A stretch of 6,946 nt of DNA, from the NCBI GenBank assembly GCA_902465465.1, contig CABQNF010000052.1, positions 1-6,946 of the forward strand, written 5' to 3'. Positions 1 through 5,621 of the stretch are shown here, piece after piece. Under the pieces are notes generated by a model. That model saw nothing but the letters and a program-made list of their open reading frames with translations, made no database searches and was not told where the DNA came from. Position numbers and translations under genes: made by a program. Positions within the stretch are counted from its first letter, which is position 1. Each line of letters opens with the position of its first letter. The DNA comes from an uncultured Collinsella sp. GTDB taxonomy: Bacteria > Actinomycetota > Coriobacteriia > Coriobacteriales > Coriobacteriaceae.

Positions 1-563
1 ATCTCGGCAGTAGCGGGGGAGTTGACCACGCAGCCCGCCGCGCCCTGCATCTCGGAGACGGCTGCCATCTGCACGGAGCGCTTACCGGTCGTAGTTCCGC
101 CGCCCACGCCTACAAAGACCGGGCACTCGGCGACGGTCAACAGTGCCTGCGTAATGGCAGGCTGTGGCGTGAAGGGGTAAACGGCAAAGACGGCATCGGC
201 GTTGGAGTTGCGGATAACCGCGACATCGGTGGTGTAGATGAGCGACTTGATGCGGCGGCCGAAGAGCGTAAAGCCGCTGGCCTCCTCGATCTCGTCGGGC
301 ATGCGAAGGGCCGCCTTGCGCAGGCGCCCGTCGATGGGCAGGGGCTCCATAGGGAGCAGGCCGTTGGGCGTGACGGCTACTTGGGGCTCGGTGAACTCGT
401 CTGCGAGCTCGACCTCGGAGAAATCGACCGAGGCGACGATGTCCTCGTGAACCTCGGCGGGTACATCGATGGGAGCCTGGTCGTTAGTCGCGGCAGGCGC
501 GTCGAAGGAACTGGTGCCGACAAAGGCGTCGACGCGCTCGTTTAGGTCGTTGAGGGTGTCCAT
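1..563 (-). CDS. Conserved protein of unknown function, probable alpha/beta-barrel-like fold (3' end cut by window edge)
   Basis: An open frame runs from ATG at 563 leftwards through 187 codons to the window edge without a stop, so the C-terminus is missing. Residues 1 to about 75 are acidic and low in hydrophobics (many D, E, P, A) and look like a flexible N-terminal extension. From about residue 78 the protein looks folded: alternating hydrophobic strands and helices, including AVFAVYPFTPQP (about 124-135), a glycine-rich loop VGVGGGTTTGKR (151-162) and GAAGCVVNSPA (174-184). The glycine loops at strand ends resemble phosphate-binding loops of TIM-barrel proteins; that is inference, and I cannot name a reaction. 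Similar proteins in anaerobes carry only vague names, as far as I remember. ATG 563 has only a weak ribosome binding site. A GTG 33 nt upstream is in frame but has no better site. Codon use matches its neighbours. Confidence 0.8.
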   Translation of the reverse strand, partial: MDTLNDLNERVDAFVGTSSFDAPAATNDQAPIDVPAEVHEDIVASVDFSEVELADEFTEPQVAVTPNGLLPMEPLPIDGRLRKAALRMPDEIEEASGFTLFGRRIKSLIYTTDVAVIRNSNADAVFAVYPFTPQPAITQALLTVAECPVFVGVGGGTTTGKRSVQMAAVSEMQGAAGCVVNSPATAE

Positions 564-713
564 GGAGACTCGATTCTGTGTGACGACGGCCGGCACGATG
601 CAGCCGGAATTGCGAATGCTAAATCGTTTGACGAGTTGATTTTTCCCCGCCGCGCCATCCGTTAGACCGAAGGGCCGGCGAACGTGAAGGAGCTGTGGTG
701 GCGGGTATCGAGG

Positions 714-722
714 TGCTATCTT
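714..722 (+). promoter_or_regulatory. Candidate extended -10 promoter for the 56-residue membrane protein
   Basis: TGC-TATCTT reads as an extended -10 element. It lies 32 nt before the ATG at 755, which would give a leader of about 26 nt carrying the AGAGAGGTG ribosome binding site. I see no convincing -35 box. Similar TGC/CGC plus hexamer elements precede three other gene starts in this window, which is the main support. Confidence 0.35.
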
Positions 723-754
723 GAATGTCCCGTTTAAAAGAGAGGTGACGCGGT

Positions 755-925
755 ATGGAATTGACAGCAATGTTTGGCTCGATTGGCCTGTGTGTGGCCG
801 CAATCGTTGCCGCCGCGGTCATCTACTTTGTGGTCACGGCCATTAAGGGCAAAAGGGCCGAACGCAAGGAGCGCGCGATGCTTAAACAGCATCGCGACCA
901 GCAGGGCAAACGCGCACAGAGATAG
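755..925 (+). CDS. Small single-pass membrane protein, 56 residues
   Basis: A short frame ATG 755 to TAG 923-925 encodes 56 residues. It starts MELTAMFGSIGLCVAAIVAA, and one hydrophobic span (about residues 7-30, ending VIYFVVTAI) is followed by a highly basic tail (K31-R56, with repeated KR, RK and QQGKR). By the positive-inside rule the tail should be cytoplasmic. A good ribosome binding site (GAGGTG, about 742-747) sits 7 nt before the start, and a -10-like element lies upstream. There is no signal-peptidase site, so it is probably a membrane-anchored microprotein. I do not recognise a family. Its 3' end lies 24 nt from the convergent rsmF-like gene. A coding role is supported by the strong RBS, GC-rich third positions and the coherent TM-plus-basic-tail design. 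The function is unknown. Confidence 0.7.
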   Translation: MELTAMFGSIGLCVAAIVAAAVIYFVVTAIKGKRAERKERAMLKQHRDQQGKRAQR

Positions 926-949
926 CTTGTTGAGTTTTGGATCCGTGCG

Positions 950-2028
950 CTAGCTGCGTTTTCGAATCAGGGCAATGTAGAAGCCCTCAAAGTCGCGGCT
1001 AGGCGGAATGGTGAGCGTGCCGGGCAGGCCGTTGGCGATGGCCGATACCTGACCCGCGGCAATGGCCTCGGTCAGAGCGTTGGACTCGACGCGCGGCTCC
1101 TCGCCGGCTTCCTGGGCGCGGCGTGCTTCGCTTTCGCTCGGCGTGCCGTCAAGGGGGATGAGCTCGCAGTCCATATGCTTGTCGAGGGCCTCTTGCAGGG
1201 CGTCCTCGTTTTCCTGCGGCATGATCGAACAAGTGGAATAGACGAGCGTGCCGCCCGGCTTGAGGCCGGACTCAATGTTGTCGATGGTCTTGGTGCCTGC
1301 TCGGTCAGGCCGCGCAGGCTTTTCTCGTTGCCGCTGATGACGGTGCCCGTGCCGGTGCAGGGGGCGTCGAGCAGGATGCGGTCGAAGCGGAAGAACTCGT
1401 CGAGCTCGCGTGCGTCGATGCGCATGACGGGCACGTTTTTGGCACCTTGGCGGTGGAGGTTGGACTCAAGCTTTTCGGCGCGGGGGATGTTCATCTCACA
1501 GGCGGTGAGGTGTGCCTGTCCCTGCGTGAGGGCGGCGATCTGCGTCGTCTTGCCGCCAGGGGCTGCGCACATGTCCAGGATGTCCTCGCCTGCCTGGGCG
1601 CCCAGGACCAACGGCGGCATCATGGATGACAGGCTCTGCAGGTAGATCTTGCCGTCGCGGTAGATGTCGAGGTCCCACAGATCGGAAACCTGGGCCTCGG
1701 GCAGGATGAAGGCATCCTGATACCATGCGACGGAGCGGTGGGCGATCCCGGCGGCGTCGAGCGCGGCGGCGATGCCCTCGGCGGTCGTCTTGAGCGTGTT
1801 GGCGCGCAGCGTGACCGGGCGCGTGGCTGCGGCGCCAAAGCCTTCGATCATGCGCTCAGCATCGGCAGGCGTATAGGCGCCGGCAACCGTGTCGACCAAA
1901 AAGCGCGGCAGGTCGGCGGCACAGGGAAGGGCGGCAAGCTGGTCGGATAGCTCTGTAGCGGCAAACTGCCTGAGCTTGAGCTCGGGCTTAACCTGCTTTT
2001 TCTGCTTACGACGACGCGGCTTGGACAT
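950..2028 (-). pseudogene. rsmF: RsmB/RsmF-type 16S rRNA (cytosine-C5) methyltransferase, broken by internal deletion and frameshift
   Basis: This gene encodes a SAM-dependent RNA m5C methyltransferase of the NOL1/NOP2/Sun family, which methylates rRNA cytosines in the cytosol. ATG 2028 is preceded by GGAAGGA with 7 nt spacing. Codons 1-244 give a lysine/arginine-rich N-terminus, the family block NTLK...WY..AF, the IYLQSLSSMMPPL segment (128-140), SAM motif I DMCAAPGGKT (152-161) and motif IV DAPCTGTGT (221-229, with one of the two family cysteines). After Q244 (codon 1297-1299) the frame slips. The original frame continues as 74 nonsense residues to a TGA at 1072-1074. The true C-terminus resumes in another frame from about 1294 (TKTIDNIESGLKPGG, then YSTCSI with the other family cysteine) and ends with TAG at 950-952, 114 residues later. 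From remembered family spacing, about 8-9 residues between EQ and TKT are also gone. The remaining length (about 359 residues) is short for RsmF, with no long C-terminal RNA-binding domain. It is either a real lesion or an assembly artefact. The exact paralogue (RsmB or RsmF) is less certain. Confidence 0.85.
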
Positions 2029-2035
2029 CCGTCTT

Positions 2036-2042
2036 TCCTTCC
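2036..2042 (-). promoter_or_regulatory. Ribosome binding site of the rsmF-like gene
   Basis: On the minus strand GGAAGGA lies 7 nt before ATG 2028. The strength and spacing fix the start of the methyltransferase, and the palindromic repeat begins only 5 bases further upstream. Confidence 0.7.
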
Positions 2043-2047
2043 ACCTA

Positions 2048-2168
2048 AATGATTATTCTGGGACGGGGATTAAAAAATCATTCCATGACCCCCGTCACAG
2101 AAAGACTGTACTGTGGCGCCCGGGAATGATTTTTTAATCCCCGTCCCAGAATAATCATTCCCGGGCGC
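2048..2168. repeat. Nested palindromic intergenic repeat with perfect 37-nt inverted arms
   Basis: Arms at 2048-2084 and 2123-2159 are perfect reverse complements over 37 nt, separated by a 38-nt loop. Each arm is itself bounded by a 7-nt inverted pair (AATGATT at 2048-2054 with AATCATT at 2076-2082; the same pair at 2125-2131 and 2153-2159). The right unit extends to a 16-bp pair, GCGCCCGGGAATGATT (2116-2131) with its complement (2153-2168). It can therefore fold as one long hairpin or as smaller local hairpins. The centre of each arm carries GGGACGGGGATTA or its complement. It fills most of the 157-bp gap between metG and the rsmF-like gene. It looks like a MITE- or REP-type element. I see no encoded protein. 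It could end metG transcription, but no clear T-run follows the stem on the minus strand. Confidence 0.9.
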
Positions 2169-2185
2169 GTTGCTGTTAGCGTGCT

Positions 2186-4272
2186 TTAGTACTGGCTCTC
2201 GTGCTTGCTAAAGAAGTCGAAGCGCGGGGGCAGCGGCTTTACGCGGTGCTCGCCGGGCTTCTCGCCCAGGCTCTCCACAAACTCGTCCGTGGAGGCAAAG
2301 ATGTTGTCCCAGCTAAAGAAAGCGACCGGATCGACGTCGAAGTACTCGCAGATGAGCTCGCAGCCAGCCGGGACGATGCCGTGCATGAGCACGGTCGCCA
2401 CGCGCAGCTCGGTGAAGGCGTCGACCAGGGCCTGCTTCATGGCGGCGTTGGCCGGCTCGCCCTCGAGCTTGTTGGCGGCCTTGGAGGCGTCGCTCCAGCG
2501 CTTGTTGGCGGCGCGCAGGTAGTCGTCGCACACGGCGAGCGCGCGGTGCGTCTCGAACTTGTACATGGCCTGCTCAAAGGCAAGGGCGGCCTGTTCGGCA
2601 GCCTCGACCACGGCGGCAGAGGCGGCGCCGGCGGGAATGCAGCCGTTGCGATAGGGGCTCTCGTCGCCCTCCTTGACGGCGACGCCGTAGAAGCAGCTGC
2701 GGGCCAGGCGGTTGAACACGCCGGTCAAGAGAGCGCTCTCCTTAAGGGCCGGATCGATAACGCGCTTGTCGTCGCAGGCGCGCACCTCGTTGCCGTCCTT
2801 GTCCTTGCCGGTCACGCGCGTGTCATATGCCCGCAGGTGTAGTGGTTGAGCAGGTCGTCTGCCGGCGGGGGAGGCGTCTGCGAGGACGAGCTGGCTTTTT
2901 TGCCCATGTAGAGCAGGTGATAGCAGGCGCTGACGGTGCTCTGCGTAAGGTCCCAACCCAGGGCCTCCCACATGGCTGTCTGAGCGATGCAGTAGAAATA
3001 GATGTTGTCCTGACCGATGAACTGGTAGATCTGTGCGTCGTCCGAGCACCACCAGTCGCGCCAGTCGAGCGAGCTGTGCTGGTAGGTGGGCGCGGGGACC
3101 TGCGTGGAGTCGGCAGCGGGCTCGCCCATGAGGGCGGCATCCTGGGCGGCGACACCCTCGGTCACGTCGGCGGCCTTGGCATCGCGCGCGAGCACGGTAC
3201 GCGTATAGCTGATGGGCGCCCACAGGCTCTCGGGCCAGCACCAGCAGGTGACGTCGGAGACGCCATCGACCTCGGGCACCGGAACGCCCCAGCCGATGTT
3301 ACCGGTGATGCGGAAGGGCACGAGCGCCTTGCCGCTGCGGAAGCGCACGCCGCCGTTGGCGAGCACCGCGTGGGCGTCGTCGCGCTCCTTCCAGCTGGGG
3401 AAGGTGACGGTAAAGCTGCTCTTGTTGCCCTCGGGCTCCAGCACGGTGTGCTCGGGAAGCTGATCCTCGACGGCATCGAAGGCCTCGCGGAACTTGTTCT
3501 GGATATAGAGCTGAGCCGGCAGCAGCCACTCCTCCATAGTCTTGGAGACCACGGAACGAACCTGCGGGTTCTGGGCGAGCTTGGCGGTATAGGTCTTCAT
3601 AAAGTCGAGGTAGGCCGGCAGGTCGAAGTAGAGGTTGTCTACCGGGCGCAGCTCGGGCACCTCGCCGGTGAGCTGGCTTTTGGGCGCGATGAGCTCCTCG
3701 GGCTCAAACTGGTGACCCAGGTCGCACTCGTCGGCATAAGCCTTCTCGGACTTGCAGCCCTGGATGGGGCAGCGGCCGATTACCTGACGGCCGTTGAGGA
3801 ACGTGCCGGCCTTGGCATCGTAGAACTGCAGCGTGGAGCGCTTGGAGATGGTGCCCTGCTCGTGCAGGCGCTTGATAATCTCGGCAGTCACCTCGTTGTG
3901 AATCTGCGCGGCCGGCTCAAGGCCCGAGCCGCCGTAGATATCGCAGCTGATGTTGTAGTTGTTGAGGGTCGCGGCCTGGCGGGAGTGATTGGACTCGACA
4001 TACTCGGCGATGGACTTGTCGTAGCCCTCGTTCTCCTTGAGCTTGCGGTAGCTCTCCATGATGGGCGAGCCATAGCAGTCGGTGCCCGAGGTGAAGATGA
4101 CGTTCTCGCGGCCCAGACGGTCGCGCAGGAAGCGGGCGAAGAAGTCGGCCGGGACAAAGACGCCACCGACGTGGCCAAAGTGAAGGCCCTTGTTGCCGTA
4201 GGGCTCGCCGGCGGTAACGATGGCGCGGCGAGGCCAGCTGGGACGGTCGTTCATGGAGTATTTGGATGCCAT
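2186..4272 (-). pseudogene. metG: Methionyl-tRNA synthetase, broken by internal deletion and frameshift
   Basis: MetRS charges tRNA-Met (initiator and elongator) with methionine using ATP in the cytosol. I chose ATG 4272 (MASKYS) because AAGGAG lies 4 nt upstream and the HIGH motif follows at the usual distance. Visible parts are HFGH (31-34, HIGH), GTDCYG (64-69), a zinc-knuckle-like C168/C173/C183/H187 insert, WGVPVP (328-333), FIGQDNIYF (418-426) and GKKASSSS (457-464) in the KMSKS position. After C480 the reading frame gives six odd residues and TGA at 2812-2814. The true C-terminus resumes one frame over at about 2833 (AYDTRVTGKDKDG) and runs about 215 residues through an anticodon-binding helical domain (LARSCFYG, NKRW) to TAA at 2186. 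About 21 residues that normally join the KMSKS loop to this domain seem absent. Remembered spacing gives a loss near 64 nt, which agrees with the observed frame change. A broken sole copy would be lethal, so there is either a second copy or a sequence artefact. Confidence 0.9.
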
Positions 4273-4276
4273 GGGA

Positions 4277-4282
4277 CTCCTT
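4277..4282 (-). promoter_or_regulatory. Ribosome binding site of metG
   Basis: AAGGAG on the minus strand lies 4 nt before ATG 4272. This favours the MASKYS start over the in-frame ATGs further upstream (4365 and 4287), whose added residues are arginine- and histidine-rich and unlike a MetRS N-terminus. Confidence 0.65.
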
Positions 4283-4353
4283 CGCATATGGTGAGAGCGC
4301 GGCCGGGCACAAGGCCTGGCGACGCGGTGGTCAATTCGTGCATATCGTTCGAC

Positions 4354-4362
4354 ATTATCGCA
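4354..4362 (-). promoter_or_regulatory. Candidate extended -10 promoter for metG
   Basis: On the minus strand TGC-GATAAT reads as an extended -10 box. It implies a start near 4347 and a leader of roughly 75 nt before ATG 4272. No clear -35 is visible, and I see no T-box-like leader. This is weak evidence on its own. Confidence 0.35.
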
Positions 4363-4387
4363 CATGCGGACGGGTACGTGGCAGGGG

Positions 4388-4396
4388 CGCTATCCT
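4388..4396 (+). promoter_or_regulatory. Candidate -10 promoter placed for a leaderless transcript of the DUF3267 gene
   Basis: CGC-TATCCT ends only 8 nt before ATG 4405. RNA would therefore start at or within a few bases of the A of the start codon. No Shine-Dalgarno is present before 4405, which fits leaderless initiation. The -35 region is weak. Confidence 0.4.
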
Positions 4397-4404
4397 AAGA
4401 TGCT

Positions 4405-4971
4405 ATGAATGAGATTTCCAACATACATGCGTTTGAAGACGAGGATTTTCTGCACGCCTGCTTTGTGTGGGGGATGGCCGTGCTTGGCGCATTTGCCGTG
4501 TGTCTGGTGCCGGTGTTTATGCTGCTGGGCGGGCCTGCGGACTTGGATGCGGCTGACGCGGGCGGCTGGATGGCCGTCTTGGGATGGATAGTCGGCTTGG
4601 CTGCGATCTCAATGGCGTCGTTCGCCGTGCACGAGCTGGTGCACGGTGTGTTTTTTAAGCTGCTGGCGCCTGCGGGCGCGCAGGTGACCTTTGGGGCGAA
4701 TCGCGAGACGGCGATGATCTATGCCTGCGCCGAGGGCGTTGTGTATTCGCGCCGGCGGTACATGGTGGTTTGCCTGGCGCCGACGGTTGTTGTGACGACA
4801 ACGCTTGCCCTGGGGTTTGCGTTTTCGGGCTATCCGCTGCTGTGCTATCTGGCTGCCGGCTTGCATTTGTCGGGCTGTGTAGGCGACTGGTATTACGTGC
4901 GGACCATTTTGCGCGACCGCCGCATTGTCGCCTGCGAGGATACGTCCTTTGGCGTGCGCTTTTTTGGGTGA
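4405..4971 (+). CDS. DUF3267-like membrane protein with HExxH zinc-protease motif
   Basis: This is a 188-residue integral membrane protein, possibly a membrane-embedded zinc metallopeptidase. Hydrophobic spans lie at about 19-42, 55-74, 119-141 and 142-160. HELVH (76-80), at the end of the second span in FAVHELVHGVFFKL, is the HExxH zinc-binding and catalytic motif. The later LSGCVGDWYY segment (155-164) offers D161 as a possible third metal ligand, as in DUF3267 relatives. C-terminal CEDTSFGVRFF also fits the family. Activity and substrate are not known for the family as far as I recall. ATG 4405 has no ribosome binding site and lies just after a -10-like box. The next in-frame starts lack a better site and would cut into the first membrane span. 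Its TGA (4969-4971) overlaps the queH ribosome binding site, so the two genes are probably one operon with coupled translation. Confidence 0.85.
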   Translation: MNEISNIHAFEDEDFLHACFVWGMAVLGAFAVCLVPVFMLLGGPADLDAADAGGWMAVLGWIVGLAAISMASFAVHELVHGVFFKLLAPAGAQVTFGANRETAMIYACAEGVVYSRRRYMVVCLAPTVVVTTTLALGFAFSGYPLLCYLAAGLHLSGCVGDWYYVRTILRDRRIVACEDTSFGVRFFG

Positions 4972-4975
4972 GGAG
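4970..4975 (+). promoter_or_regulatory. Ribosome binding site that decides the queH start
   Basis: GAGGAG abuts the ATG at 4976 but lies 6 nt before the ATG at 4982. The spacing selects 4982. It overlaps the stop codon of the upstream gene, suggesting translational coupling. Confidence 0.75.
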
Positions 4976-4981
4976 ATGTCG

Positions 4982-5557
4982 ATGAAGTCGTTGTTGCTGC
5001 ATGCGTGCTGTGCACCATGCTCGCTTGAGCCGGTTCGCCTGCTGCGCGAGGAGGGGTTTGAGCCCACAATCTGCTGGACCAACCCCAATATTCAACCGCG
5101 CGATGAATGGCAGCGCCGCTTGGACGAGCTGCGCCGGTGGTGTGTCGATGGCGACATCGAGCTCATCGAGGCAGGGGAGGACCGCGATCACTGGGAGACC
5201 GGCGTGGCACCGCTGGGTGCCGATCGGCCTCGTCGCTGTCGCGCGTGCTATGCCCTGCGCTTGGCCGAGGCGTGCCGCGTGGCCCAGGAGCGCGGGTTTG
5301 AGTTTGTGGGCACGACGCTCGCCGTCTCGCCGTATCAGCTGTTCGATACCTGCAATGACGTGCTCAAGCGCCTGGCGGCGGCACGTGGGCTCACTCCGGT
5401 GATTCGCGATTTTCGCCCGTATTACCCCGAAGCGACACGCCGTTCGCGCGAGCTTGGCATGTATCGGCAGAACTACTGCGGCTGCCGCTTCTCGGCTGTT
5501 GAGGCGGCCATGGACCGCGCCCGCATCCGCGACGAGCGCAAAGCCGCCAAAAAGTAG
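4982..5557 (+). CDS. queH: Epoxyqueuosine reductase QueH
   Basis: QueH (formerly DUF208) reduces the epoxide of epoxyqueuosine in tRNA to queuosine, the last pathway step, using an iron-sulfur cluster. It is unrelated to the cobalamin-dependent QueG that does the same job elsewhere. The 191-residue protein has the family signatures in order: HACCAPCS (7-14), NPNIQP..E (34-42), CRACYALRL (86-94), TTLAVSPYQ (111-119), FRPYYPEATRRSRELGMYRQ (144-163) and YCGC (165-168). The CC pair (9-10), C86, C89, C166 and C168 are the likely cluster or metal ligands. Length is normal for the family and nothing is missing. I chose ATG 4982 because of RBS spacing; the frame is open upstream to 4925 but those residues overlap the previous gene. 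queA, which makes its substrate, follows 64 nt later. Confidence 0.96.
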   Translation: MKSLLLHACCAPCSLEPVRLLREEGFEPTICWTNPNIQPRDEWQRRLDELRRWCVDGDIELIEAGEDRDHWETGVAPLGADRPRRCRACYALRLAEACRVAQERGFEFVGTTLAVSPYQLFDTCNDVLKRLAAARGLTPVIRDFRPYYPEATRRSRELGMYRQNYCGCRFSAVEAAMDRARIRDERKAAKK

Positions 5558-5576
5558 TTCATTTGGGACGTCAGCC

Positions 5577-5585
5577 TGCTAGGAT
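5577..5585 (+). promoter_or_regulatory. Candidate extended -10 promoter for queA
   Basis: TGC-TAGGAT lies in the 64-nt gap after queH and would start RNA near 5592, leaving a 30-nt leader that carries AAGGAG. The -35 region is not convincing. queA may also be read through from the DUF3267-queH transcript, since no terminator is seen between them. Confidence 0.35.
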
Positions 5586-5607
5586 GTAGAGCGGACTTTA
5601 GCTATAT

Positions 5608-5613
5608 AAGGAG
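5608..5613 (+). promoter_or_regulatory. Ribosome binding site that selects a GTG start for queA
   Basis: AAGGAG lies 8 nt before GTG 5622 but 14 nt before the in-frame ATG at 5628. The spacing favours the GTG start, adding only two residues. Confidence 0.7.
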
Positions 5614-5621
5614 TATCCGAC

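Noticed and set aside
564..754. TTGACG at 628-633 as a -35 box for the plus-strand small gene
   Set aside because: No -10 hexamer lies 16-18 nt downstream, and the better -10-like element at 717-722 is too far away.
2048..2168. CRISPR array or tRNA/riboswitch in the metG-rsmF gap
   Set aside because: There are only two arms in inverted orientation, not direct repeats with spacers. No cloverleaf or known riboswitch core is visible.
1290..2840. Programmed ribosomal frameshifting in metG and the rsmF-like gene
   Set aside because: No slippery heptamer lies at either junction, and conserved residues appear to be missing, which recoding would not explain.
2842..3241. N-terminal part of a 351-codon minus-strand frame ending at 2186
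   Set aside because: Only its C-terminal part (from about 2833) is real MetRS sequence. The upstream part is an out-of-frame reading of the catalytic domain.
2827..4398. Long open frame of 523 codons on the plus strand, antisense to metG
   Set aside because: The opposite strand encodes a recognisable MetRS with ordered motifs. The antisense frame is a by-product of GC-rich third positions, and its protein is low-complexity G/A/V/L with no known motif.
4925..4981. Earlier queH start giving 19 extra residues
   Set aside because: No ribosome binding site lies at 4925, the region codes for the C-terminus of the DUF3267 protein, and QueH proteins start close to the HACCAPC motif.
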